Assembly: GCF_003286085.1 (NCBI RefSeq)
Contig: NW_020825362.1
Coordinates: 372,001-436,000 of the forward strand
DNA from: Drosophila persimilis
Taxonomy: Eukaryota > Arthropoda > Insecta > Diptera > Drosophilidae
DNA: 64,000 nucleotides
Direction: 5' to 3'
Part shown: positions 32,944-45,250 of the stretch, one piece after another
Numbering within the stretch: the stretch's first letter is position 1
How the letters are laid out: each line of letters starts with the position of its first letter
Notes under the pieces: model-generated
Database searches by the model: none
What the model was told of the DNA's origin: nothing
Seen by the model: the letters and a program-made list of their open reading frames with translations, nothing else
Made by a program: the position numbers and the translations under genes

Positions 32944-35900
32944 ATGGACACGGTCTATGGGACAAAGAAATACTTCCAGAGTCTATCGGGTGTGAGTGAT
33001 ATATACAGAGCGCAGACGACATGTCGGCAAATGGTGAGTCGTTTATCACTGGCCACACAAAGGGGGGATTACTGTTATAGTAGAACCCAACTCTTGGGAA
33101 TATAATTAACATACCGCGGGGGAATTTGGGTCTCGCCTGAATAGAGAAGGCCTGTCCATTTATCGCGATCAGAATCTCTTTTGTAAATAGAAATGTTACA
33201 TCAACTGAGGGTTTTCTTTCGGATCCACTCAACAAAGAACGCAGCATGCATATTTATTGTTTGTTTGGGATCTGGAGTTGGCTCGGGCTGTTTGCATTCC
33301 TCATTCCTCCGATCCCCATTCTCCGTTCTCTCGTTTCCCATTCCCCATCATCAGCTGCCAGACTAGCGACTAGCGACTAGCGACTAGCCTGGCATACTCG
33401 TAGCATAGGTAACCAGCGAGCCAAGCACGAGAAGAACAACGTTCTAAAAGGTGAATGACTTTCTCTGCCAGAAGCAGCCACGAAAGAGGAGGCACAGAGA
33501 CAAAGAGAGAGAGAGAGAGAGAGAAGAAAACGCAATGAAAAGAGCCAAGACGAGAAGTTGGCCCAAAGAGAACGCGGTGCGTTCTGGGGGAAGGGTAGAA
33601 GGCAACTCAGGAAGTGCCCTGCAGCTAATGAATGTTAAATGGTAATCAAGAAACAATCAGACTCTCCCCGAGAGGTGCCTGGAACTATGCGGATGGGTGT
33701 CGCACTCCCATCGGACTCCCATCCCATCGCTCCCAGTGCTCCCAGTGCAATGACTTGTGTTCCCAGGCCAGGCTAATAAATGCACCCGATCGTAGCAACG
33801 GACCTTAACAAATCATGACAAGTGTCGTGTCGGTGAGAGGTTTGCGTTTCGACCGATTGCTGAAAATGAGGGCCAAGTGGGCCCGTTAGAAGTGCTTAGA
33901 ATGCGCGGATTCACTTCCGAGAATGAGATCTCAGACTAGCAGCACAGCAGATTGGCTGCTGTGTGGCTCTGTGACCCAAGAAAGAAAGTCGCCAAAGGGC
34001 CGAGAAAGTTGTCTCTCGTCTCCGGATAATTATCTAATTAGTAGCTATCGGGATCAATTGGCAATGGGCCGTCTGGGTGGCAGTGGCGGTGGCGGTGACG
34101 GTGGCTGGCATGCTTTAGAAACACACTTACACTTCCACTCCGATCTCCAATCTCCGCAGAGCACGGACTACACGTACCAGAACACTCTGGGGGCGCAGAT
34201 CCCAGCTGGGGGCCCCTACTACCATATGAACAAGCAGCCCTCGTACACGAACGATCATAGCATCAACAGCCAGTACGGGTACAATACGTGGGGCATTTGG
34301 CGCGATGGCCGGAACATTGCCCCGTCCACGTTCTCGGCCAAGACGCAGACGCAGTATCCAAAGAATCGCTCCCTTCTCATATCCTGACCACGGCCGCTTT
34401 TATAGTCCTCCTGGCTGGTGATCTCCATTGCGGGTCTTGCTTTCTACTTCAGCTCCATCAAGGCCACCCTGGAAGATCGTAAGTGTGCACACCCCACATT
34501 CTCCGCAGTGGTAGTGGGATGTTTCTTATTAATCCTTTTTCTCATTCCACAGCAATCATGGGCTTTGAGGGTTCCTTCCGCATTGCCAAGGGGGATCTGT
34601 ACTCGACGGGCCCTCCAAGTACAACCACACCACGACCTACAAGCAGAAGATCGACTTTTACAAGCGCTTTGTGGAGCGGTCCCTCACGGACAATGGCCTG
34701 CAGCCGCTGCGCACCGATGTCTGGGGATTCGGCGATGGTCCTCTGATCAAGGTCTCTTTCGGCTGTTCCTCGACGTTCGCAAACTTCCGCAGTATGTACC
34801 CCATCTCCCAATCCTCTGCTTTGTGGGTTTGACCCCTCTTCGATCTCTGCAGGAATATACTGAGCGTGGAGGAGTATATCAAGGAGTCTCTGTTCCTGGA
34901 GACAGCGGCCACCAAGTCACCTATCGCTCGCTCCGTCTGGACACGGAGTCTGTGGAGATCAAGCGGATCATGGACGAGCAAGTAGTGCGATCAGCGGCAA
35001 TCTTAAAGGAGGCTGTAAGCAGGCGATAGCCCACCATCTTCCCCTGATCTCCACTAACCCTCTTGTTCGCTTTGCAGCAAACGGTGCCCACTAGTCAGAC
35101 CCAGCTGGAGAAACGGCTCATGAAGAAGGGAACGCCTGCCCCGGCGGTGCACCCAAAGCCACCGGGCAACAGCAACACCACTCCCAAGCCCCGGAACCCG
35201 CTCGTTCGCAACCACTCCGCCGACGAGGAGCCGGAAATCGATGTTGAGAATGCGCCCGTCATTCAGGGCTCCTTCGAGGGATCCTTCGAGATAACCAAAA
35301 CGGATGCGGACATTGCCCGCAAGAAGATCCCCCCTACCCGGGCCTACCAGAGCAGCAGCAGTCTGCCTCCTAAATCGATAGCGGTGACGCCCTACTCCCT
35401 GCGGGTAAAGCCCAAGAAGCCAGGCATTGAGAAGCTCACGACGATTGTGCCCCAGCAGCAGCAGCCTTCCCTGCCCCCTGCCACCACCACCAGAGCCACC
35501 ACCAAGACGACTAGGAGGCCAGCAACAACAAGCACAAAGAGAACCACTAGCACTAGTACCAGCACCAGCACCAGCACTACCACTAGCACCAGCACAACGA
35601 CAACAAGTACAACAACCACGACACCCAAGCCAACAACGACAACAACCGCTGCTGCAAGTACCACCACCAAGGCCCAGCACCCAGCACCACTCTGGCCAGC
35701 ACCACGACATTCACCTATCCCGCTGTGACCGTGACTGCACCCACACCCACGCATGGGAGCGTGAACCTGCCCAAGCTGGATGCGAATCTCTTCACCACGT
35801 ATCCCATTCTGGACACCCAGCCCTGGCGTCCGATGCACCGTGAGGTGCCGGAGCTAATGCCTGGACCGCCGCCCGCTTTTCCGACCAAAACCCTGCCCAT

Positions 35901-37798
35901 GGCAGGTGGAACCACGCCCACTGTCAATCATATACCCCAGAGGCGGATCGATGAGCTGGAGCTGCCGTTTATAGGAGACAATCCCACGCCACCGACAGCC
36001 GCTGTGGCGCCAGTGACCATCGACGATCCCTATGGGCCCATGTCCATTGCGGGATTCCTCAACCAGGGAGTACGCATGACCGAGACGAAGCATGAGATGC
36101 CAGGTGCAGGGCAGGAGCAGCCGGAGCAGGATATGCTCTTCTACCACAACTTTGGCAGTCCGATCTTCATGCCAGGCACTGAGAACATAGAGCGCCTAGG
36201 CGGAGCTCTGGTCGAGCCGCATCCCCTGCCGGTGCCCCTGATCGACGATGTCATTATACCACCATTCAAGCCGATCGATCCGACGCTGGGAACTGGGGAC
36301 AAGCTGCCTTTCAACATCGATGCCAGCAACGAGAGGTTCGAGCACTTGGGCGGCGGTGTCATAGCCAAGAAGCAAGAAAAGCCGGAGAAGCAGGAGAAGC
36401 TGGAAACCTCCACAAGGCAGGGCCCCGTTGAGGTCACCACCCACAAGATCAACCACACCACCAGCCCTCCTCCTCCAGTGAGGTTCGTGGTTAGCAGCTC
36501 ACCCAGACCCACGAGCGCGCCAGCTCTGCCGTCCCTGAAGCCGACGGACAATTCAGTGCTGGCCGACACCATTGGGGAGTTTTTCATGGAGCTGCTGAAT
36601 CTACCAAAGGAGGGAAATGGCAATGCTACCACCAAGAGCACCCCCCGAAGCCAGAGCCTGAAACGGAGCAGGAGCAGGAGCAGGACCCTGCGATCGATGT
36701 TTTAGAGTCACGGATAGAGCCCGATGAAACCGAGACGCCGAAGCCGCACACTGGCAATCCGTCCAAGCCGAACTTTATGAATCTAAAGGAGCACATCCTG
36801 CAGCGCAATACCCCGTCCCTGATTCTGTCAAACGACACCCTGGCAAGCACAACAAGCGCCACTACGACCACATTCAGCACAACCACGGAGGAGCCAAGAA
36901 CCGCCAGCAGCATTTCGAACAGAAACCGCATCCGAACGACCAGCGAGCGACCCACGATGATGGACGATTCCAACCTTTCCCCTCGCACTCCAAGTGGGAG
37001 TTCGTCAACAGCTCGTCCGCGCAGAACTACGGACACAATGCGAATATGCGAAAGATCTTCAACAAGACGCTGCAGGCCTGGGTATCGGAGGACATTGACA
37101 AGTCGGAGAACCTGACGCTGAACGACATCAAGACGCGCATCAACAATGCCAGCAACATACAGGACATTTCGCTGATCTTTGACACGCTGGCCTCCAAGCT
37201 GGGCATCCCCGAGTGTACCCAACAAATTTCCCCCGTTTTCCCAGAACAAACTCAAGCATCCACCCAAGGAGGAGTCAAGAGTGAGGCCAGTCCTGATTTC
37301 AACGACCACGGAACTGCCAGTCCAAGAATCGAGCGTGAAGAGCTATATAGACCAGCGGGAGCGGGAGCGGGAGCCATTCATTAAGCCAATGTCCAGTTTT
37401 ATGGACGATGGGTCCTCAGAGATGCTGGGCGCAGCCATTCCAGTGGTCGGCGAGGCGGAGGTGGAAGTGGTGGATCCGCTGAAGTACGAGGAGCTTCTGA
37501 AGATCTCACAGTTCGTCGAGCCCACATCCACCACGGAGGCGAGCGTGCATCGCTTGGTCACCCTGCTCCCCGTGCGCTCCAATTCGGGCATTCGCACCTA
37601 CAAGCCCCCCACCGAAGACTTTGAAGCGCAGCGCAGCAGTCAGAGCGGACCTTCCGCCGTTTCCAGCCAGGGAAAGGGCAGTGGTGGCGGTGCAGCAAAC
37701 ATACGGCGCAAGATCAACCTAAACCAGAGCCGTAGGTTCGGCAGCCCCCTGCCGAGGCGGTCGTTAAGGGCGGCATCAAGGTCACAGTCAAGAAATGA
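32944..37798 (+). pseudogene. SEA-domain membrane protein gene, left-arm copy, frame broken by small indels
   Basis: The exon layout equals that of the intact right-arm copy: 32944-33033, 34160-34478, 34553-34791, 34853-35014 and 35078-37798, with all splice sites kept. Compared with the right copy I find roughly a dozen length changes: extra G near 34,190; extra CC near 34,213; three small changes near 34,370-34,385; extra T near 34,413; two extra C near 34,611-34,617; missing C near 34,759; missing T near 34,920; then missing C (35,672), A (36,644), T (36,977), two bases (37,206) and C (37,742). These account exactly for the exon length differences (+3, +1, -1, -6), so there are almost no other changes. 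Nearly all lie in homopolymers and no compensating substitutions are seen. This looks more like uncorrected long-read error than decay, though a young pseudogene is possible. Confidence 0.85.
33034..34159 (+). other. First coding-region intron of the left SEA-domain gene copy
   Basis: Bounded by AAATG|GTGAGT and CTCCGCAG|AGC. It holds a GACTAGCGA repeat (about 33,363-33,388, four copies), a GA run (33,506-33,525) and no supported exon. Another donor (GGGT|GTGAGT, 32,992) inside the preceding exon is also phase-compatible. Confidence 0.5.
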
Positions 37799-38419
37799 AA
37801 TGATCATCGAGCAAGGACAGAGTCGGCCAAATAACGTCAAGATGAGATTACAAGAAGGAAGTTCTACGACAAGTGTAGGCTTCAGATTAGTTTGCAGGAT
37901 GTAGGTCTTTGGAAACGATTTGTAGTAGCTCTAAGTAGGGAATATAACGTTAGTTAGATCGTTAATCGGAACGTGCAAATAACAAAATCTTGTTCGAAAA
38001 TTGTTCGCTCGAGGATAGAACAATTTTGGAATGACAATTCTTGTTATACATACTTTGGCGATATCTGTGTGTTGCCAATCCTCAGTATTTAAGATTTATT
38101 ATATTAAATTCCTTGTTTAAGTGCGAAATCAATATAATTTACTTTGTATACGAAGCTATGATTTAAATACATCATTTTTTTGGAATTCAGTCATTTCAAT
38201 GCGATTCTTATGTTAATGTTAGATTTGGATGTGTATAAGTCGGTAGCATAAGTTTGCACTATTTATTAAATGTGAATAATTTATTATTTGATGTTTCTTT
38301 TCGATTTCCATTAGGCTAATGTACTACGATCTTGTACAAATATTGCAATGAATGTAGACTTAAATTTCGAAATTTGCGCGTTTACGGACAGACAAAATCG
38401 TAAGTCTTCGGAATATATA
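37799..38419 (+). other. 3' UTR and flank of the left SEA-domain gene copy
   Basis: AT-rich sequence between the stop codon and the first array unit, mirrored at 51,181-51,804. No canonical AATAAA is present; ATTAAA variants occur near 38,102 and 38,263. The region runs directly into the satellite array. Confidence 0.45.
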
Positions 38420-39600
38420 GCATTATCTCAGACAAATAGGGCCAGATCGGCGAACGGTCAGCTGTCCCAGGATCGTGAGGGTCCTGACTGTCGATCGGCA
38501 TCAAAATCTCGACTTCGAAAATGAGGCCGATTTTTTGAAAATTTAATGATGTAACCATCATGATTTTTTGCGAAAATCGTGAAAAAATGTATGTCCTTTT
38601 TTCCGATCGCAATCGATTGGCAGGACTCTTCTGATCACGAAAAGACATGCCGCACCCCGATCGGCTGCCGTATTGCAGAGATATAGCGGACAGAAGAAAC
38701 CAGTATTTCAAGGACATGCAAATCGTAGTTTTTGGAAGGCTATTTCTCAGACAAATATGGCCAGATCGGCGAACGGTCAGCTGTCCCAGGATCGTGAGGA
38801 TCTAGACTGTCGAACTCTATCAAAATCTCGACTACGAAAATGAGGCCGATTTTTTGAAAATTTAATGATGTAACCATCATGATTTTTTGCGAAAATCGTG
38901 AAAAAATGGATGTTTTTTTTCCGATCGCAATCGATTGGCAGGACTCTCCTGATCATCGTAGTTTTTGGAAGGCTATATCTCAGACAAATAGGGCCAGATC
39001 GGCGAACGGTCAGCTGTCCCAGGATCGTGAGGATCCTGACTGTCGATCGGCATCAAAATCTCGACTACGAAAATGAGGCCGATTTTTTGAAAATTTAATG
39101 ATGTAACCATCATAATTTTTTGCGAAAATCGTGAAAAAATGGATGTTTTTTTTCCGATCGCAATCGATTGGCAGGACTCTCCTGATCATCGTAGTTTTTG
39201 GAAGGCTATATCTCAGACAAATAGGGCCAGATCGGCGAACGGTCAGCTGTCCCAGGATCGTGAGGGTCCTGACTGTCGATCGGCATCAAAATCTCGACTT
39301 CGAAAATGAGGCCGATTTTTTGAAAATTAATGATGTAACCATCATGATTTTTTGCGAAAATCGTGAAAAATGTATGTCCTTTTTTCCGATCGCAATCGAT
39401 TGGCAGGACTCTTCTGATCACGAAAAGACATGCCGCACCCCGATCGGCTGCCGTATTGCAGAGATATAGCGTGCAGAAGAGACCCGTATTTTATAGATAC
39501 GCAAATTCGAATCTTCGCAAGGCTATATTTCAGACAAATAGGGCCAGATCGGTGGAGGACCTACTCTCCCAGGATCGTAAGGGTCCAGACTGTCGCTCGG
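38420..39600 (+). repeat. 233/319-bp unit block, left 1
   Basis: The marker CAGATCGGCGAACGGTCAG recurs at about 38,445, 38,764, 38,997 and 39,230, that is steps of 319, 233 and 233. The last unit is a diverged one (CAGATCGGTGGAGGACC, about 39,548) that leads straight into the gene-tail exon. Confidence 0.85.
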
Positions 39601-39652
39601 CATGATGATTGATCAAGAATTTTTGCGAAAATCGTGATGAAATGGATGTCAG

Positions 39653-40002
39653 GGCAATCGATGTTACCCACTGTGGCGTCCGGCTATCGTCGTGGCATAA
39701 TAAGCCTGCTCTGACGCCCATTCATACGCCGCCTAATCAAGCGATGGGTTACAGCTTCAAAACGCGTAAGTGAATCAGTATATAATTATGGACATATTTT
39801 AAAATATATGTATCTTCCTTCACAGAGGACTTATGTACCCTACGCCTTACCTCAAACCGAGTCGTGTCCGATTACCCCCCGCCAGACGGAGACCTATCCA
39901 AGCATGAGCGAGGCGTATGGGAGACAGACCGAGTCCTATCCCAGCCAGACAGAATCGTATCCCAGCAGGATAGAAGTGCACAACTACAAGATCCGAGCCT
40001 AG
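39653..40002 (+). pseudogene. Two-exon gene tail, copy 1
   Basis: Two exons are bounded by good splice sites: 39653-39765 (acceptor ATGTCAG, donor GC|GTAAGT) and 39826-40002 (acceptor CTTCACAG, stop TAG), followed by AATAAA near 40,118. The second exon reads RTYVPYALPQTESCP... with a TESYPSQ repeat and ends HNYKIRA in one frame (good third-position GC); in the frame that joins the first exon's only open phase it reads QDLCTLRLTSN... and is also open. The two best frames therefore disagree by one base at the splice. I do not recognise the protein. The upstream intron is made of array units. It may be a detached gene 3' end amplified with the array, or alternative terminal exons of the SEA-domain gene, which lies upstream in the same orientation. 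Confidence 0.6.
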
Positions 40003-40139
40003 CAAGCCATCGTCATCCTTCGACCTGGCCATAGACAGATCTCGTAGTATATAGTAGTATAGTATACGGATATATAGTAGGTAAAATTGTCTATTTGTAC
40101 TAAGCTAAGTTTTGATGAATAAAACTATTGAAAAATCAT

Positions 40140-40735
40140 CCTTGCTGTATTCTGTATCGGGGGAGACTATTCACATTACAAAAAGGCGTGAGACGCCCAG
40201 ATCGGTACACAAATGGCGGAATAAACGAATTTTTTTGATTGGGGAAAAGGTCCTTGATCCTTAATAAGGACTCCATTAACTTTGGGACATTTTTTCGATC
40301 ACAGGAAGCCATCGCACGCCCAGATCGGCCCACAAATAGCCCATAAAACTAAATATGTATGGTAGGGGTTGTTGGAGTCCTTAACGAAGGATCAAGGATA
40401 TTTTTCTGATCATGGCGGACCATGGCACGCCCCGATCCGACCACAAATAAGAAAGAAAACAAGATATACATGTCTAGAGCAAATATCCTTGATCCTTGGT
40501 CCTTGATAAGGAGTGCATTAGATAAAGGAATCTATTCCGAACCCAGGAAGCCATCGCACGTCATGATCGGGCTTCAAATAACGAAGAAAACAACAAAAGT
40601 TCTTGTTGTCAATTGTTGTACAACAACAATAACCACTTTCAAATTGCGTCCGCTCAAATGGGGAAAAACGAGAATTTCAGATCTGGGATACCAGGCGAAC
40701 AGAAATCAGTAGAAGGTCGCTGCTTTTTTTAAAAC
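40140..40735 (+). repeat. About 120-bp unit block, left 1
   Basis: Units share the core CGCACGCCC(A/C)GATC(G/C)G...ACAAATA and the paired CCTTGATCCTT / AAGGATCAAGG segments. Core positions near 40,194, 40,317, 40,438 and 40,557 give a period of 120-123 bases. The block ends at CTTTTTTTAAAACTT, where it is joined abruptly to a 233-bp unit. Confidence 0.75.
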
Positions 40736-40738
40736 TTT

Positions 40739-43700
40739 GGAAGGCTATTTCTCAGACAAATATGGCCAGATCGGCGAACGGTCAGCTGTCCCAGGATCGT
40801 GAGGATCTAGACTGTCGAACTCTATCAAAATCTCGACTACGAAAATGAGGCCGATTTTTTGAAAATTTAATGATGTAACCATCATGATTTTTTGCGAAAA
40901 TCGTGAAAAAATGGATGTTTTTTTTCCGATCGCAATCGATTGGCAGGACTCTCCTGATCATCGTAGTTTTTGGAAGGCTATATCTCAGACAAATAGGGCC
41001 AGATCGGCGAACGGTCAGCTGTCCCAGGATCGTGAGGGTCCTGACTGTCGATCGGCATCAAAATCTCGACTACGAAAATGAGGCCGATTTTTTGAAAATT
41101 TAATGATGTAACCATCATAATTTTTTGCGAAAATCGTGAAAAAATGGATGTTCTTTTTTCCGATCGCAATCGATTGGCAGGACTCTCCTGATCATCGTAG
41201 TTTTTGGAAGGCTATATCTCAGACAAATAGGGCCAGATCGGCGAACGGTCAGCTGTCCCAGGATCGTGAGGGTCCTGACTGTCGATCGGCATCAAAATCT
41301 CGACTACGAAAATTAGGCCGATTTTTTGAAAATTTAATGATGTAACCATCATAATTTTTTGCGAAAATCGTGAAAAAATGGATGTTCTTTTTTCCGATCG
41401 CAATCGATTGGCAGGACTCTCCTGATCATCGTAGTTTTTGGAAGGCTATATCTCAGACAAATAGGGCCAGATCGGCGAACGGTCAGCTGTCCCAGGATCG
41501 TGAGGGTCCTGACTGTCGATCGGCATCAAAATCTCGACTACGAAAATGAGGCCGATTTTTTGAAAATTTAATGATGTAACCATCATGATTTTTTGCGAAA
41601 ATCGTGAAAAAATGTATGTCCTTTTTTCCGATCGCAATCGATTGGCAGGACTCTTCTGATCACGAAAAGACATGCCGCACCCCGATCGGCTGCCGTATTG
41701 CAGAGATATAGCGTACAGAAGAAACCAGTATTTCAAGGACATGCAAATCGTAGTTTTTGGAAGGCTATTTCTCAGACAAATATGCCCAGATCGGCGAACG
41801 GTCAGCTGTCCCAGGATCGTGAGGATCTAGACTGTCGAACTGTATCAAAATCTCGACTACGAAAATTAGGCCGATTTTTTGAAAATTTAATGATGTAACC
41901 ATCATGATTTTTTGCGAAAATCGTGAAAAAATGGATGTCCTTTTTTCCGATCGCAATCGGTTGGCAGGACTCTTCTGATCACGAAAAGACATGCCGCACC
42001 CCGATCGGCTGCCGTATTGCAGAGATATAGCGGACAGAAGAAACCAGTATTTCAAGGACATGCAAATCGTAGTTTTTGGAAGGCTATTTCTCAGACAAAT
42101 ATGGCCAGATCGGCGAACGGTCAGCTGTCCCAGGATCGTGAGGATCTAGACTGTCGAACTGTATCAAAATCTCGACTACGAAAATGAGGCCGATTTTTTG
42201 AAAATTTAATGATGTAACCATCATAATTTTTTGCGAAAATCGTGAAAAAATGGATGTTCTTTTTTCCGATCGCAATCGATTGGCAGGACTCTCCTGATCA
42301 TCGTAGTTTTTGGAAGGCTATATCTCAGACAAATAGGGCCAGATCGGCGAACGGTCAGCTGTCCCAGGATCGTGAGGGTCCTGACTGTCGATCGGCATCA
42401 AAATCTCGACTACGAAAATGAGGCCGATTTTTTGAAAATTTAATGATGTAACCATCATGATTTTTTGCGAAAATCGTGAAAAAATGTATGTCCTTTTTTC
42501 CGATCGCAATCGATTGGCAGGACTCTTCTGATCACGAAAAGACATGCCGCACCCCGATCGGCTGCCGTATTGCAGAGATATAGCGTACAGAAGAAACCAG
42601 TATTTCAAGGACATGCAAATCGTAGTTTTTGGAAGGCTATTTCTCAGACAAATATGGCCAGATCGGCGAACGGTCAGCTGTCCCAGGATCGTGAGGATCT
42701 AGACTGTCGAACTCTATCAAAATCTCGACTACGAAAATGAGGCCGATTTTTTGAAAATTTAATGATGTAACCATCATGATTTTTTGCGAAAATCGTGAAA
42801 AAATGGATGTTTTTTTTCCGATCGCAATCGATTGGCAGGACTCTCCTGATCATCGTAGTTTTTGGAAGGCTATATCTCAGACAAATAGGGCCAGATCGGC
42901 GAACGGTCAGCTGTCCCAGGATCGTGAGGGTCCTGACTGTCGATCGGCATCAAAATCTCGACTTCGAAAATGAGGCCGATTTTTTGAAAATTTAATGATG
43001 TAACCATCATGATTTTTTGCGAAAATCGTGAAAAAATGTATGTCCTTTTTTCCGATCGCAATCGATTGGCAGGACTCTTCTGATCACGAAAAGACATGCC
43101 GCACCCCGATCGGCTGCCGTATTGCAGAGATATAGCGGACAGAAGAAACCAGTATTTCAAGGACATGCAAATCGTAGTTTTTGGAAGGCTATTTCTCAGA
43201 CAAATATGGCCAGATCGGCGAACGGTCAGCTGTCCCAGGATCGTGAGGATCTAGACTGTCGAACTCTATCAAAATCTCGACTACGAAAATGAGGCCGATT
43301 TTTTGAAAATTTAATGATGTAACCATCATGATTTTTTGCGAAAATCGTGAAAAAATGGATGTTTTTTTTCCGATCGCAATCGATTGGCAGGACTCTCCTG
43401 ATCATCGTAGTTTTTGGAAGGCTATATCTCAGACAAATAGGGCCAGATCGGCGAACGGTCAGCTGTCCCAGGATCGTGAGGATCCTGACTGTCGATCGGC
43501 ATCAAAATCTCGACTACGAAAATGAGGCCGATTTTTTGAAAATTTAATGATGTAACCATCATAATTTTTTGCGAAAATCGTGAAAAAATGGATGTTTTTT
43601 TTCCGATCGCAATCGATTGGCAGGACTCTCCTGATCATCGTAGTTTTTGGAAGGCTATATCTCAGACAAATAGGGCCAGATCGGCGAACGGTCAGCTGTC

Positions 43701-44050
43701 CCAGGATCGTGAGGGTCCTGACTGTCGATCGGCATCAAAATCTCGACTTCGAAAATGAGGCCGATTTTTTGAAAATTTAATGATGTAACCATCATGATTT
43801 TTTGCGAAAATCGTGAAAAAATGTATGTCCTTTTTTCCGATCGCAATCGATTGGCAGGACTCTTCTGATCACGAAAAGACATGCCGCACCCCGATCGGCT
43901 GCCGTATTGCAGAGATATAGCGTGCAGAAGAGACCCGTATTTTATAGATACGCAAATTCGAATCTTCGCAAGGCTATATTTCAGACAAATAGGGCCAGAT
44001 CGGTGGAGGACCTACTCTCCCAGGATCGTAAGGGTCCAGACTGTCGCTCG
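40739..44050 (+). repeat. 233/319-bp unit block, left 2
   Basis: About twelve units in the order 233, 233, 233, 319, 319, 233, 319, 233, 319, 233, 233, 319 (marker CAGATCGGCGAACGG). The 319-bp form replaces a short CCTGATCATC joint with an extra segment that includes GACATGCCGCACCCCGATCGG. The last unit is again the diverged one preceding the gene tail. Confidence 0.8.
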
Positions 44051-44103
44051 GCATGATGATTGATCAAGAATTTTTGCGAAAATCGTGATGAAATGGATGT
44101 CAG

Positions 44104-44453
44104 GGCAATCGATGTTACCCACTGTGGCGTCCGGCTATCGTCGTGGCATAATAAGCCTGCTCTGACGCCCATTCATACGCCGCCTAATCAAGCGATGGGT
44201 TACAGCTTCAAAACGCGTAAGTGAATCAGTATATAATTATGGACATATTTTAAAATATATGTATCTTCCTTCACAGAGGACTTATGTACCCTACGCCTTA
44301 CCTCAAACCGAGTCGTGTCCGATTACCCCCCGCCAGACGGAGACCTATCCAAGCATGAGCGAGGCGTATGGGAGACAGACCGAGTCCTATCCCAGCCAGA
44401 CAGAATCGTATCCCAGCAGGATAGAAGTGCACAACTACAAGATCCGAGCCTAG
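44104..44453 (+). pseudogene. Two-exon gene tail, copy 2
   Basis: Exons 44104-44216 and 44277-44453, exactly 4,451 bases downstream of copy 1 and apparently identical to it through both exons and the intron. Downstream sequence, including the 120-bp block, is also duplicated. Confidence 0.6.
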
Positions 44454-44590
44454 CAAGCCATCGTCATCCTTCGACCTGGCCATAGACAGATCTCGTAGTA
44501 TATAGTAGTATAGTATACGGATATATAGTAGGTAAAATTGTCTATTTGTACTAAGCTAAGTTTTGATGAATAAAACTATTGAAAAATCAT

Positions 44591-45187
44591 CCTTGCTGTA
44601 TTCTGTATCGGGGGAGACTATTCACATTACAAAAAGGCGTGAGACGCCCAGATCGGTACACAAATGGCGGAATAAACGAATTTTTTTGATTGGGGAAAAG
44701 GTCCTTGATCCTTAATAAGGACTCCATTAACTTTGGGACATTTTTTCGATCACAGGAAGCCATCGCACGCCCAGATCGGCCCACAAATAGCCCATAAAAC
44801 TAAATATGTATGGTAGGGGTTGTTGGAGTCCTTAACGAAGGATCAAGGATATTTTTCTGATCATGGCGGACCATGGCACGCCCCGATCCGACCACAAATA
44901 AGAAAGAAAACAAGATATACATGTCTAGAGCAAATATCCTTGATCCTTGGTCCTTGATAAGGAATGCATTAGATAAAGGAATCTATTCCGAACCCAGGAA
45001 GCCATCGCACGTCATGATCGGGCTTCAAATAACGAAGAAAACAACAAAAGTTCTTGTTGTCAATTGTTGTACAACAACAATAACCACTTTCAAATTGCGT
45101 CCGCTCAAATGGGGAAAAACGAGAATTTCAGATCTGGGATACCAGGCGAACAGAAATCAGTAGAAGGTCGCTGCTTTTTTTAAAACT
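44591..45187 (+). repeat. About 120-bp unit block, left 2
   Basis: Copy of the block at 40,140-40,735; one substitution is visible (GGAATGCATT here, GGAGTGCATT there, near 44,965). It ends at CTTTTTTTAAAACTT before the central spacer. Confidence 0.7.
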
Positions 45188-45250
45188 TTCCCGCCATTTT
45201 TCAACCCAAAAGTATGCAACATTGTTTGCAATCGCCAAAGTTGCTTGCTG
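45188..45250. other. Central spacer of the palindrome
   Basis: About 63 bases (from CCCGCCATTTTTCAACCC to AAAGTTGCTTGC) that have no partner on either side. The flanks GGGATACCAGGCGAACAG (about 45,136) and its reverse complement (about 45,258) face each other across it. Confidence 0.7.

Larger units (their letters stand above)
25609..45187 (+). repeat. Left arm of a very large inverted duplication
   Basis: The bases from 25,609 are the reverse complement of the bases running backward from 64,000; the correspondence continues through the non-coding region, the SEA-domain gene (start codons at 32,944 and 56,663; stop codons at 37,798 and 51,805) and the entrance to the central array (38,387 and 51,213). 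Paired positions sum to about 89,600-89,609 in this outer part, so only a few bases of net length differ over some 12.8 kb. Inside the array the relation is looser and the right half is about 0.8 kb shorter. The stated left end is only where the window stops showing a partner, not a breakpoint. Confidence 0.93.

Noticed and set aside
41446..42061. Recurrent open frames of about 98-119 codons in the 319-bp units (MSLKYWFLL... type)
   Set aside because: They recur because the satellite recurs. The unit length is not a multiple of three, frames shift at each unit, and the same stretch is open on the other strand.
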